A program made the position numbers and the translations under genes. 64,000 nt of DNA from an uncultured Clostridia bacterium (GTDB taxonomy: Bacteria > Bacillota_A > Clostridia > TANB77 > CAG-508): positions 133,830 through 197,829 of the forward strand of contig CANQEA010000001.1 of the NCBI GenBank assembly GCA_947594095.1, written 5' to 3'. Under the pieces are notes generated by a model. The model saw only the letters and a list, made by a program, of their open reading frames with translations. It was not told where the DNA came from and did not search any database. Positions 24,183-33,605 of the stretch are shown here, in pieces; the stretch's first letter is position 1; each line of letters starts with the position of its first letter.

Positions 24183-24525
24183 AAACTCCACTCGTTACTA
24201 TAGCTCACAACATGAATCAAGTGTATGTAAAGCATTAAATGCATGGAAACAACCAAATTCAGGTGCTAGTAAATTTGCAGCTGGAGATGTATATAATAAA
24301 GATGCTTCACTCCTTGTCGAATGTAAAACTGCAATGACAGATAAGGATTCTTTTAGTATTAAAAAAGAGTGGTTAAATAAAATAGATGAAGAAATGAAAT
24401 CAAAAAGATTTCAAAACAACTGTTTAGCCTTCTCATTTGGACCTAATTCGCCTAACTACTATATTATAAATGAAAGGCTAATGAAATTTCTTGTAGAGAA
24501 ATTACAAGAAGATATGGAGGAATAG
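24172..24525 (+). CDS. Resolvase-like PD-(D/E)xK nuclease
   Basis: The pattern GASKFAAGDVYNKDASLLVECKTA gives an acidic residue (D of GDV) and E-x-K (ECK), a PD-(D/E)xK active site; this resembles phage Holliday junction or VRR-type nucleases. About 117 aa. ATG 24172 overlaps the previous gene, with AAAGGAGA somewhat far upstream; an earlier TTG at 24127 is less likely. TAG is used as stop, showing that TAG is not reassigned. Confidence 0.7.
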   Translation: MKNENSTRYYSSQHESSVCKALNAWKQPNSGASKFAAGDVYNKDASLLVECKTAMTDKDSFSIKKEWLNKIDEEMKSKRFQNNCLAFSFGPNSPNYYIINERLMKFLVEKLQEDMEE

Positions 24526-24530
24526 TTGAC

Positions 24531-24701
24531 ATGAAAGTACAAAACAATTATAATGAAAGTAATAAGAGAACTCCTCCTCAATTTCCAAATTATTATGTGG
24601 AGCAAGTATTAGAAACTAATCCGGATTTTAATTCATCTTCTTTTACTTTTACAGATGAATTAAATAGGACTATAGAGGTATCTTTTGAACCCAATAATTG
24701 A
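24531..24701 (+). CDS. Small hypothetical protein, 56 aa
   Basis: Found by reading the gap between two longer genes. ATG 24531 follows GGAGG at 24516-24520. The product is polar and asparagine-rich. It overlaps the TTG start of the next gene by 17 bases. Not recognised. Confidence 0.6.
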   Translation: MKVQNNYNESNKRTPPQFPNYYVEQVLETNPDFNSSSFTFTDELNRTIEVSFEPNN

Positions 24702-25062
24702 AAAGCAACTAAAAAAATGTACAGTTGCTAATATTCCTCCACATGATAAAGATACTACATATTTTAAAATAACCAAAAAGGTTGCTCAAAATAATCAGAG
24801 TTGTATTCCTAATCATTACTACGATATTGAATTATCAGATTATGTATTAAAACCACCCCCTGATTATAGTTTACATATTAACTGGAATAAAAATATTTTA
24901 CCAAAGTCTAAAATATATAGGTGTGAAGTATTGCAAGTTATGGGCACAATGGTAAAAATAAATGGAATAGGAATTGACCCAACTACTCAGGAAGATACAA
25001 ATGATTCATGGATGGGGTGGTTACCATTAGAAGAGATAAAAATCCTAAAAGAACTAGATTGA
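24685..25062 (+). CDS. Hypothetical protein, 125 aa
   Basis: Not recognised. The start is probably TTG 24685 with AGAGG six bases upstream. A soluble beta-rich protein with two separated GW segments near the end. It lies between recombination and clamp-loader genes. Confidence 0.65.
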   Translation: MNPIIEKQLKKCTVANIPPHDKDTTYFKITKKVAQNNQSCIPNHYYDIELSDYVLKPPPDYSLHINWNKNILPKSKIYRCEVLQVMGTMVKINGIGIDPTTQEDTNDSWMGWLPLEEIKILKELD

Positions 25063-25081
25063 CATATAAGAGGTGAAATAA

Positions 25082-26098
25082 ATGCGGTCATTAGCTACAA
25101 AATATAGACCAAAAACATTTGATGAAGTTGTGGGGCATGAAGCTGTAGTTAAAATTCTAAAAAACCAAATTAATAAAGAAATGTTAAGCAATGTCTTACT
25201 ACTTGCAGGTAAAACAGGCAGTGGGAAAACCACAGTTGCTCGTATTGTAGCAAATACTATAAATAAAGGGATTGGTTCCCCTATTGAAATAGATGCAGCA
25301 TCAAATAGTGGTGTAGATAATGTTAGAGAAATTATTAAAGATGCCCAAGAAAGAGCGATTGATGGAGAATATAAAGTATTTATAATTGATGAAGCTCAGA
25401 GCCTATCATCTACAGCTTGGCAAGCCTTCTTAAAATGTATTGAGGAACCTCCCAAATATACTATTTTTATATTTTGTACTACAGACCCTCAGAAAATTCC
25501 TAATACTATTCTTAATAGAGTTCAACGCTTTAATTTTAATGGTATCCCCAAGCAACAAATTGCAAATAGATTAAAATATGTATGTGAATGTGAAGGATTT
25601 ACTAACTACGAGGAAAGCATAGAATATATAGGTAAGTTAGTAAATGGTTGTATGCGAGAAGCCCTTACATTACTTGATAAATGTGCTGATTACTCTACAG
25701 ATTTATCTATTGAAAATACAATGAAAGTATTAGGCACACCTTCACATGACATGATGTTTCATTTGGTAGACAGATTATTAGATTGTGATGAAGCTGGAGT
25801 ATTAGAAACCTTAGAAAATATAGACAATTCAGGTATAGATTTAAAATTATTTACAGATACGTTTTTGGAGTTCTTATTAAATGTTCAAAAATATATTATT
25901 TTTAATAATTTTGATCTTACCATATTTGCTCCTACTAGAGAAAATGATTTGAAAAATATTACAAATATTGAAAACCCTAGTAATTATTTTAATTATTTGA
26001 TTAACAAAATATTTGAACTTCATTCATATATTAAAGATGAAAATGATGTTAAGCCTACAGTAGAAGTTATATTCATGCAAATTCTAAGAGGTCAATAA
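25082..26098 (+). CDS. dnaX: Clamp-loader ATPase, DnaX (gamma/tau)-like
   Basis: The AAA+ motor that loads the sliding clamp. The start MRSLATKYRPKTFDEVVG is classic DnaX. Walker A is GKTGSGKTT (43-51), Walker B FIIDEAQSL near residue 100, and the sensor region ILNRVQRF includes the arginine finger context. The four-cysteine zinc module of bacterial DnaX is missing, and the protein (338 aa) ends after the collar domain, with no tau extension. Genes for delta' and delta follow. Confidence 0.9.
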   Translation: MRSLATKYRPKTFDEVVGHEAVVKILKNQINKEMLSNVLLLAGKTGSGKTTVARIVANTINKGIGSPIEIDAASNSGVDNVREIIKDAQERAIDGEYKVFIIDEAQSLSSTAWQAFLKCIEEPPKYTIFIFCTTDPQKIPNTILNRVQRFNFNGIPKQQIANRLKYVCECEGFTNYEESIEYIGKLVNGCMREALTLLDKCADYSTDLSIENTMKVLGTPSHDMMFHLVDRLLDCDEAGVLETLENIDNSGIDLKLFTDTFLEFLLNVQKYIIFNNFDLTIFAPTRENDLKNITNIENPSNYFNYLINKIFELHSYIKDENDVKPTVEVIFMQILRGQ

Positions 26099-26100
26099 AC

Positions 26101-26895
26101 ATGTTTGTAGGACAAGAAAAAATTATTGAAAAATTGAATAAACTAAATTTGGATAATTTTCCACAATCTTTAATGCTTATAGGAGAAAAAGGGTGTGGTA
26201 AACATACTTTATGCAATTACATTTCTACCTATCTAGAAATCGATTCCGAATTAGTAGACTCCAAATTAAATACTACAGATATTGAAGCTATCTTTAATCG
26301 CCCTTATCCTACACTTTATATTATTGATACTACAAACTTATCAGATAAAGCACAAAACAGCTTATTAAAAATTATTGAAGAACCCCCCGTGGGTTCTTAC
26401 TTTATTATTTTATGTGAAGATATTAAAAATGTAATTCCTACAATAGTTAATAGATGCCATCAATGGAAATTTCAAAGATATAGTATAGATGTTCTCTCAA
26501 CCTTTATTACAAATGAAAGTGTAGATAAAGAATTGCTACTAAGTATAGCTACTACACCAGGGCAAGTAATAGAGTACCAAGAACAACCATTACAAAAAAT
26601 GGTGGAGTTAGCAGTAAATATGGTGGAAAGACTAAGCACAACATCTCCTTCTAATTTATTAACTATTACAGATAAAATAGCTTTTAAGGATGAAAAAGAC
26701 AAGTTTGATTTATATATATTTTTAAAAGTATTTAGACTAGTACTTACTAGTAAAATAAGGGAAAGTAGTGATCTTAAATATACAAGCATGTATAAAGAAC
26801 TATTAGGGTTAAATAATAAATTAGCAAATACAATCTCACCACAAAAAACATTTGAAAATTTCCTCATTAATCTTTGGGAGGCTTCAAGAGTATGA
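26101..26895 (+). CDS. holB: Clamp-loader delta' (HolB)-like subunit
   Basis: AAA+ fold with a degenerate P-loop, GEKGCGKHT, and a DExx position reading LYIIDTT; the central SLLKIIEEPP and IVNRCHQW segments match delta'. A stator role without strong ATP hydrolysis is typical. It starts two bases after the dnaX stop. Confidence 0.82.
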   Translation: MFVGQEKIIEKLNKLNLDNFPQSLMLIGEKGCGKHTLCNYISTYLEIDSELVDSKLNTTDIEAIFNRPYPTLYIIDTTNLSDKAQNSLLKIIEEPPVGSYFIILCEDIKNVIPTIVNRCHQWKFQRYSIDVLSTFITNESVDKELLLSIATTPGQVIEYQEQPLQKMVELAVNMVERLSTTSPSNLLTITDKIAFKDEKDKFDLYIFLKVFRLVLTSKIRESSDLKYTSMYKELLGLNNKLANTISPQKTFENFLINLWEASRV

Positions 26896-27788
26896 CTTTA
26901 CCAGATTTGAAAGAAATTATAATACAAAAGAAAAAAATTCCTTATTGTATTATTTTTGAATGTGAGTATGAAGATTTTATCCCCATTCAATATATTAAGG
27001 AAATAGCTAATTATAATAATTCCTCAATTGTTAATTTAGAAAATATTGAAGAATACCCACTTAATAATTCTAATATATTTGAAGAAACTGCAAATACCCT
27101 GTATGTTTATAAATGCGAAGAATTAAAAAATCTATACAGTATTTATTCTGATAAAAACAATTTATTTATTATCTGTAATAAATTAAATAAAAGCGTTAGT
27201 GATATATTTAAAGATAATATAGTAAAAATACCAAAATTAGAAGAGTGGCAATTAAAAGACTATGCGCAAATAATATGCCCCGGATTAAAAGAGGAACAGG
27301 CAGATTGGCTATCTAAAAATTGCAATTGCAGTGCATATAGATTAACTAATGAAATTAATAAACTTCTTTCATTTCCTGTTTCTACTAGAGACACATTATG
27401 CAGAGAATTTATTAATTACAATGTTTTCAATGAAACTGCAAACAATAATGTTTTTGATTTAATAAATGCTATTCAATCTAGAGACATTTCAAAAACCTCT
27501 TCTTTATTAAAATCTTTAGATATTACTAGTATGGGATTAGCAACTTTACTATATAACAATTTTAAGAAATTAATAAAAGTATGGTTAGGTAAATCCCCCA
27601 CAGAAGCAAATACAGGATTAAAAGCAAATCAAATCTATGCAATAAATAAATTACCTAGAACATATTCAAAAGAACAGTTACTAAAAATCTTTGATATACT
27701 AACCAACATAGATTACAAATTAAAGAATGGAGATATACCAGAAAGTTTAATTACTGATTACTTAGTAACTTCAATTTTCACAGCATAA
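26892..27788 (+). CDS. holA: Clamp-loader delta (HolA)-like subunit
   Basis: No Walker motif, as expected for delta. The C-terminal half shows the HolA pattern: FDLINAIQSRD, then LLKSLD, LLYNNFKKLIKVWLG and a final ILTNIDYKLKNG. ATG 26892 is chosen because GGGAGG lies ten bases before it and it overlaps the previous stop. Together with DnaX and delta' it gives a complete bacterial-type clamp loader, unusual compared with the two-gene loader of T4-like phages. Confidence 0.72.
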   Translation: MTLPDLKEIIIQKKKIPYCIIFECEYEDFIPIQYIKEIANYNNSSIVNLENIEEYPLNNSNIFEETANTLYVYKCEELKNLYSIYSDKNNLFIICNKLNKSVSDIFKDNIVKIPKLEEWQLKDYAQIICPGLKEEQADWLSKNCNCSAYRLTNEINKLLSFPVSTRDTLCREFINYNVFNETANNNVFDLINAIQSRDISKTSSLLKSLDITSMGLATLLYNNFKKLIKVWLGKSPTEANTGLKANQIYAINKLPRTYSKEQLLKIFDILTNIDYKLKNGDIPESLITDYLVTSIFTA

Positions 27789-27793
27789 AATAG

Positions 27794-27822
27794 TTGATTT
27801 TTTATCCCCTTTACATTATAAT
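27794..27822 (+). promoter_or_regulatory. Sigma70-type promoter after the clamp-loader genes
   Basis: TTGATT at 27794-27799, 17 bp, TATAAT at 27817-27822, then a GTAGAAAA leader. It drives the YopX-SbcCD unit. Confidence 0.85.
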
Positions 27823-27857
27823 ATTAGTAGAAAATAATTTTTGATAGAGGTTTTCAA

Positions 27858-28274
27858 ATGAGTTTATTTCGTGTTTGGGACAATCAGAAGCAAAGATACA
27901 CGAAGCCAGAAGATGGGCTGTTTTGTATGACAGCAGGTGGGGAATTAAATGTTACTAATTTTTCACTTATTCCTAAAGAATTGAGAGAATTATCTTATGA
28001 CTATAATGAAAATAGATATGAGGTAGAATTTTCATCTCAAAAATATGATGCAAATAAGAATGAACTGTTTGAAAATGATTTAATTCAACTATACGATTCT
28101 ATCTATAAGGTACATTACAACCCTGCTGATGGTAGTTGGGGAACCATTTTCGTCAAACGTCTCAAAGAGTGGAAAGTAGGGGAAGTGCCCGGGTACGTTT
28201 ATACCAAACCAGAGGTTTGGAGTAGATCAGCTGTACTTGTAGGGAATGTTAGAACCTCACATATTGAAGGATAA
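27858..28274 (+). CDS. YopX family protein (copy 2)
   Basis: Begins FRVWDNQKQRY, with KNELFENDLIQL in the middle and VLVGNV near the end, the YopX layout. First gene after the promoter at 27794. Activity unknown. Confidence 0.72.
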   Translation: MSLFRVWDNQKQRYTKPEDGLFCMTAGGELNVTNFSLIPKELRELSYDYNENRYEVEFSSQKYDANKNELFENDLIQLYDSIYKVHYNPADGSWGTIFVKRLKEWKVGEVPGYVYTKPEVWSRSAVLVGNVRTSHIEG

Positions 28275-28279
28275 GATAT

Positions 28280-29350
28280 ATGAAAATTTTAGTTGTAGGG
28301 GATGTGCATTATTCACAATTTTCCTCAATTGTAAGAAAAAGGGGAGAATATTATTCCGAAAGGCTTGAAAATCTACTTTGGTCCATTAATTGGGTAGAAA
28401 AAACAGCTATACAAGAAGGGGTGGGAAAAATAATTTACCTAGGGGATTTCTTTGACAGAGCAGATCTCAATGCAGAAGAATTAACTGCGTTTAGAGATAT
28501 TGTATGGTCTAAAGATATCCCCCATATTTTTATTGTAGGCAATCATGAGATTGCATCTCATAATTTGGAATATAGTTCAGCACACCTAATAAGTAGTTTA
28601 GGTGAAAACTTTAATATTGTGGACAAGCCCCTAATGGATGTAGGATTTGGTTATAGGTTTATTTATCTTCCTTATATTTTTGAAAACAATAGAAGACCTC
28701 TTCAGGAATATATTGACGATGTTATAAGCCAATATGGTTTTGTAGAAACTCAGGAACTAAAACAGCTTTACATCTTTAGTCATAATGATATCAAGGGTGT
28801 TCAATATGGGAATTTTGAGAGTAAAAATGGCTTTGATAAAGATGAAATTTTGAATACCTATTGTAAATATTTTATTAATGGTCATATTCATAATCAAGGC
28901 TGGGTAGTACAAGATAGGATTCTTAACCTTGGAAATCTTACTGGTCAGAATTTTAATGAAGATGGATTTAAATACTCTCATTGTGCTTTGTTATTAGATA
29001 CTCAAACACAAAAAATTCAGCTTATTAAAAATCCTTATGCTTTCAATTTTGCTAAAGTAGTTATTCAGGATAGAGAAGATATAGCAAATTTCAAAACTCT
29101 TCCACATATGATATTGAGTGTAAAATGTAGGGGAGATTTAGTAGAAGAATTGAGAACATTTCTTGATAGCTGTAAAGATGTAGAAGAATATAAGATTATA
29201 TCTATGGCAGATCAGGAAGAAAGTACAGATGAAGGAAACATACAAACATTTAATTCCGTAGATCATCTTCAACAATTTCAATCCTACATTATTAGTCAAT
29301 TAGGCAACACAGATTTGGTACTTAAGGAATTGCAAGAGGTAGTCAAATGA
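28280..29350 (+). CDS. sbcD: SbcD/Mre11-like exonuclease subunit (T4 gp47 type)
   Basis: A calcineurin-like metallophosphoesterase. The metal motifs appear in order: GDVHY (residues 7-11), GDFFDR near 55, GNHE near 86, a later SHND and GHIHNQ. With SbcC it processes DNA ends and hairpins and helps start recombination. It overlaps the SbcC gene by four bases. Confidence 0.9.
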   Translation: MKILVVGDVHYSQFSSIVRKRGEYYSERLENLLWSINWVEKTAIQEGVGKIIYLGDFFDRADLNAEELTAFRDIVWSKDIPHIFIVGNHEIASHNLEYSSAHLISSLGENFNIVDKPLMDVGFGYRFIYLPYIFENNRRPLQEYIDDVISQYGFVETQELKQLYIFSHNDIKGVQYGNFESKNGFDKDEILNTYCKYFINGHIHNQGWVVQDRILNLGNLTGQNFNEDGFKYSHCALLLDTQTQKIQLIKNPYAFNFAKVVIQDREDIANFKTLPHMILSVKCRGDLVEELRTFLDSCKDVEEYKIISMADQEESTDEGNIQTFNSVDHLQQFQSYIISQLGNTDLVLKELQEVVK

Positions 29351-31218
29351 AATTAAAGTTTTTACATATTTTAATTGAAAATTTTCTATCATTAGGTAAT
29401 GTAGAATTAAATCTTAATGATATGGGCTATACTCTTATTACAGGTACTAATAATGACCCTAATGATAATGCCACAAGTAATGGGGTGGGTAAAAGTTCTA
29501 TTTTTGATGCCTTAACATGGTGCCTTACTGGTAAAACTATTAGAGGTGCAGATAAAAATATTACTAATATTCATACTGAAGGTGGTACTAAAGTAGAATT
29601 AACTTTCCTAATGGATGGAAAGGAGTATAAGGTTTGTAGATATAAAGACCATAAAAAATTTGGTACCAATTTGCAAATTTTTATAGATGGGCAAGATAAA
29701 TCAGGTAAAGGGATTAGAGATGGTGAAAAATTATTAGAAACCCTTTTACCTGATCTTACACTCCAATTTATTGGGTCAGTTATTGTTTTTGGACAAGGGT
29801 TGCCTCAAAGATTTACTAATAATACTCCTAGTGGACGAAAAGAAGTATTGGAGAAATTATCTCAATCTGATTTCATGATTGAAGATATTAAAAAAAGATT
29901 AACAGATAGAAAAATTAGTTTATCTTCTTTATTAAGAGAAAAAGAAAATTCGCTTTTATCTTTGGAGTCTAAAAAACAAATTATAGAAGATACTATAAAT
30001 AAAAACCAAAAAGAATTGGATTCTTTAGAGGACGAATCTCAGTTATTAGCTACAATAGAAGAAACTACCAGAAAAATAGAAGCAATTAAACAACCCTTAG
30101 AAGAAGCTAATAATAATCTCAAACAATTAGAACAACAGTCTAATGAACTATTAGATGCTAAGTCAGTTAAATCTTCTAATTATTCAAACACTCAAATTCA
30201 ATTAAATAATAAATATACAGAATTATCTAGAGAAAACACATCCCTTGAAGCTCAACTAACTGGGCAAATAAGGGCATTAAATAGTGAAATTAACAAATTA
30301 AAAAATATAGTAGATGTATGTCCCACATGTGGTCAAAAATTACCAAATGTACATAAAGTTGATACTACTGAAAAAGAACAGGAATTAAGCTTATTACAAA
30401 CACAATTAGCAGATGTTAAATCTAATTTGGAAGATATTAGAAAAAAGAAAGAAGCAGAAGAATCAGATATTAAAAGAAACTATGAATATGAGATACTCCA
30501 ATTAGATAATAAACTAAAGGATTTAAAGATTGATATTCAGAATTGTAAATCCAAAATTTTATCTTTAGAATCAGAACAAAAACATCAAGAATTAGCTTAT
30601 ACTTCTGCTAAAACAAAATATGATACATACAAACAACATAAACAATATTTAGTTGATAGTATAAATAGTTCACTAAATGAATTAGATAAAATTACACAAC
30701 AGAAAGTGTATGACAGTACAGATAGAGATGAATATAAATCTAGGCTAGATATAATAAATAAAATGATAACTATTGCAACAAGAGATTTTAGAGGTTTCTT
30801 ATTGTTAAATGTTATCAACTATATTCAAGAGAGAGCTAAGATTTATAGTAAAGATATTTTTGGTACAGACAAAATTGATTTCAGCCTAAATGGAAATAAC
30901 ATTGATATTTCTTATAATGGAAAGATGTATGAAAATCTTTCTGGGGGTGAATCTCAAAAAGTTAATGTTATTATTAACTTAGCTATTAGAGATATGTTAT
31001 GTCAATTTTCGAATTTCAATTCCAATATTCTTGTATTGGATGAAATATTTGATAATCTTGACATTACAGGTTGTTCACAGATTATCAATGTAATTACAAA
31101 GAGACTTACAAACATTGAGAGTGTATTTATAATTACACATAGAGCTGAGTTAATGGTACCTGTAGATTCTACAATTAATCTTATTAAAGATGAAAATGGA
31201 GTAACAAGTCTTTGCTAA
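29347..31218 (+). CDS. sbcC: SbcC/Rad50-like ATPase (T4 gp46 type)
   Basis: An SMC-like ATPase: Walker A SNGVGKSS at the N-terminus, long coiled coils from about residue 190 to 480, a zinc hook CPTCGQKL near residue 324, and at the C-terminus the signature LSGGESQK followed by Walker B LVLDEIFDNLD. 623 aa, close to T4 gp46. Partner of the SbcD gene just upstream. Confidence 0.92.
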   Translation: MKLKFLHILIENFLSLGNVELNLNDMGYTLITGTNNDPNDNATSNGVGKSSIFDALTWCLTGKTIRGADKNITNIHTEGGTKVELTFLMDGKEYKVCRYKDHKKFGTNLQIFIDGQDKSGKGIRDGEKLLETLLPDLTLQFIGSVIVFGQGLPQRFTNNTPSGRKEVLEKLSQSDFMIEDIKKRLTDRKISLSSLLREKENSLLSLESKKQIIEDTINKNQKELDSLEDESQLLATIEETTRKIEAIKQPLEEANNNLKQLEQQSNELLDAKSVKSSNYSNTQIQLNNKYTELSRENTSLEAQLTGQIRALNSEINKLKNIVDVCPTCGQKLPNVHKVDTTEKEQELSLLQTQLADVKSNLEDIRKKKEAEESDIKRNYEYEILQLDNKLKDLKIDIQNCKSKILSLESEQKHQELAYTSAKTKYDTYKQHKQYLVDSINSSLNELDKITQQKVYDSTDRDEYKSRLDIINKMITIATRDFRGFLLLNVINYIQERAKIYSKDIFGTDKIDFSLNGNNIDISYNGKMYENLSGGESQKVNVIINLAIRDMLCQFSNFNSNILVLDEIFDNLDITGCSQIINVITKRLTNIESVFIITHRAELMVPVDSTINLIKDENGVTSLC

Positions 31219-31255
31219 TCTCTTTAATATTTTGTAAACTAGGAAACTCCAAACC

Positions 31256-32098
31256 ATGCCCACTTACCATAAAGACAATAAATTAAAATATACTGATTTA
31301 TGTATATATATAGACAATAATATAGGAAAACCTGATTGTGATGAAGAAAAATGCTTTGAATATATGTATCATTTATTTTATATTCTGGCAGTAAAGGGAA
31401 GAATGTTTCAAACATCTTCAGACTATGATAGCTATGCTTTATATGGAGCTACACAATTATTTTTAAGATATAGAAAAGAAAAAGAGCCTGGTAATAAATT
31501 AAAACATATAAAATCTTGTCTTAACTATATAAAAAGAATACTTTATCCATTGAAGGTAAATTATCAAAAATCCAGTTTCTTTCAAGTGTTCCAAGAAGAT
31601 GCACTTGGAGGAAATGCACCCACTTCTATTGCAGATGCTAGAGTGGCAGATGCTAGAAAAACAAATAATGGTTTATTACAATCAGAATATAAATATTATT
31701 TAACTCAACTTCCTTCTACTATAAAACACATATTAAAAGATTCTCCATATACTAATAATCCAGTTATGATGCACAATTTATACATTAGTTGCTTATTAAC
31801 ATTATTAAAAACTATTACAATGAGTAACAAAAACAAAGCAAGATTGGAGAACAAGGAAAATAAATATTTACCCACAACAGATTTGATGGATAAAATATAT
31901 ACAGAAGAAAGTAAAGATGATGTTGTAACATATCATTTAGAAAAATCAATGAAAAATTATGTTAACTTATTAGTTAACAAATGTAAAAAAGAAATAGCAC
32001 ATGATTTACGTTACATAGTAGGATCATATGATCTATCAGATAATATAATTAAAGAAATATTAACTCAACCTTTAGAGGAGTATATAGATGAGCAGTGA
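31256..32098 (+). CDS. Hypothetical protein, 280 aa
   Basis: Not recognised. Helical, lysine- and tyrosine-rich, with a small-residue stretch (ADARVADAR) in the middle. The ribosome site (AGGAAA) is weak. It opens a run of five small overlapping genes up to the phosphoesterase at 33606. Confidence 0.72.
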   Translation: MPTYHKDNKLKYTDLCIYIDNNIGKPDCDEEKCFEYMYHLFYILAVKGRMFQTSSDYDSYALYGATQLFLRYRKEKEPGNKLKHIKSCLNYIKRILYPLKVNYQKSSFFQVFQEDALGGNAPTSIADARVADARKTNNGLLQSEYKYYLTQLPSTIKHILKDSPYTNNPVMMHNLYISCLLTLLKTITMSNKNKARLENKENKYLPTTDLMDKIYTEESKDDVVTYHLEKSMKNYVNLLVNKCKKEIAHDLRYIVGSYDLSDNIIKEILTQPLEEYIDEQ

Positions 32099-32480
32099 AA
32101 TTAAAAATAAATTATCTTCATTGAAAGAACGTGACGTATACTCTTTAGGCCTTTTTTGTTTGTATAAGCTTATAGGAACACCAGAATATTCTTCAATTAG
32201 TGAACTAGCATATGTATTGGATAAGAAAAATTTACTTAATCTATGTGAGTATTTTGGAGGCCAAACAATTACTATTCCTACTATAGATGAACTAGAAAGT
32301 TTAATATATTCCTTATTACTTTATCAATACGTTAAAATTGAACATATGGATTATAATGAAGCTATTCAATTAATAGGACATGAGAGTAAAGATTTAAGAG
32401 CAGTAAAAGCTAATTATAGAAAGTTAGTAGAAGTACTTGATGATTATACTTTTCAAGTGAGGTCAGATATAAATGGCTGA
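32088..32480 (+). CDS. Possible Mor-like transcription regulator, 130 aa
   Basis: Residues 47-75 (LLNLCEYFGGQTITIPTIDEL) resemble the dimerisation segment of the Mor/C family of phage transcription activators, and the following helices with a YNEAIQLIG turn could be a helix-turn-helix. The match is to a short pattern only; a small structural or packaging protein is the alternative. Confidence 0.5.
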   Translation: MSSEIKNKLSSLKERDVYSLGLFCLYKLIGTPEYSSISELAYVLDKKNLLNLCEYFGGQTITIPTIDELESLIYSLLLYQYVKIEHMDYNEAIQLIGHESKDLRAVKANYRKLVEVLDDYTFQVRSDING

Positions 32481-32679
32481 TAAAGAAATGTATCTAAACA
32501 TGTTGAAAGATATAAAAAACCATAAAAAAAGTAAAGATAATCTTTTAGCATACTATATACAAAAAAGATTAAATCTTTCTCTAGATAACTATTATTCTGA
32601 TTTAGTAAATGATTATAACTTACTTACACATAAAAACTCACTTAAAGTCCTTAGAGAACTAACCAAAGGAGATACATAA
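32473..32679 (+). CDS. Hypothetical basic protein, 68 aa
   Basis: Not recognised. Lysine-rich and helical. Overlaps the previous gene by eight bases and the next by one. Confidence 0.68.
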   Translation: MADKEMYLNMLKDIKNHKKSKDNLLAYYIQKRLNLSLDNYYSDLVNDYNLLTHKNSLKVLRELTKGDT

Positions 32680-33005
32680 TGCATTCTCTTGTAGAAGACG
32701 TATCAGTCTTAACCACTATTCCAGTTATCAATATCTCACAGCTACTAGATAAAGCAGCATATTGTATTTGTGATAGTGTAGAAGAAACTAAACTGAAACA
32801 AGAAAACTTAACAGAAATAGATACAGGTTTAGGTATATTATCAATATTTGTAGAAGACAATAATATACAATATAGATTTGTTCCTAGTAAAAAATTAGAA
32901 AATTCTATTAAATCTACTATAGTAGATGGTAAAAATCCTCTTATAGGCATTGCAGAAAAAGCACTTACTCAGAAAATACTAAATGCTTATAAGCAATATT
33001 TGTAA
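32679..33005 (+). CDS. Hypothetical protein, 108 aa
   Basis: Not recognised. The helix-strand-strand layout with a DTGLGILSI centre and a lysine-rich end is faintly like small phage DNA-binding proteins, but no defining motif is seen. Confidence 0.68.
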   Translation: MHSLVEDVSVLTTIPVINISQLLDKAAYCICDSVEETKLKQENLTEIDTGLGILSIFVEDNNIQYRFVPSKKLENSIKSTIVDGKNPLIGIAEKALTQKILNAYKQYL

Positions 33006-33028
33006 CATAAATTATTCGGAGCACTAAA

Positions 33029-33601
33029 ATGGACGAAGAAAAAAACTTAATAGCTACTGAAGAGCATGTAGAAGGAAATAAAGATGATAGTTTAAGTGCT
33101 CTAACCACAATTGCTCAAGATAAACAAAATGAAGTACTTGCTAAATTAATGAGGGAAGATGATTTAGATAAAACAAAGGATCTAACTCATCTTTTCAATG
33201 TATATCAAACAAAAAGAAATGCACTTAGAATAAATGCACTTAATGATGTACAAGATGCATTAGTAAAGCAAATGCTTGATAGATTAGAAAAGTATCCAGA
33301 TAACTTCAACAATAAAGATATTGCAGATTGGATGAAAACAGTTCAAATGGTAATGGATACAAACAATGAAAAAGTTGAGCAATTAGATGATATACCTACA
33401 ATTAAATACCAACAAAACAATCAAGTAAACGTTAATGTCATAGATGGATTAAGTAGAGAGTCAAGAGAAAAAATTACAAACGTTCTTGAAGCTCTTATGA
33501 ATAGTGTAAGCAATGATGAAGAAAATATGGTATTAGCAAATGAGATTGTAGAAGAAGAAGAAAATTCTTCAAATGTAGAAAATTTAGACGAATCGGAGTG
33601 A
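33029..33601 (+). CDS. Hypothetical acidic protein, 190 aa
   Basis: Not recognised. Acidic ends flank a helical core; NQVNVNVIDGL lies near residue 130 and the tail is a glutamate-rich run. Such proteins next to a phosphoesterase sometimes belong to packaging or scaffold modules in other phages, but nothing here confirms that. Confidence 0.7.
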   Translation: MDEEKNLIATEEHVEGNKDDSLSALTTIAQDKQNEVLAKLMREDDLDKTKDLTHLFNVYQTKRNALRINALNDVQDALVKQMLDRLEKYPDNFNNKDIADWMKTVQMVMDTNNEKVEQLDDIPTIKYQQNNQVNVNVIDGLSRESREKITNVLEALMNSVSNDEENMVLANEIVEEEENSSNVENLDESE

Positions 33602-33605
33602 AAGA

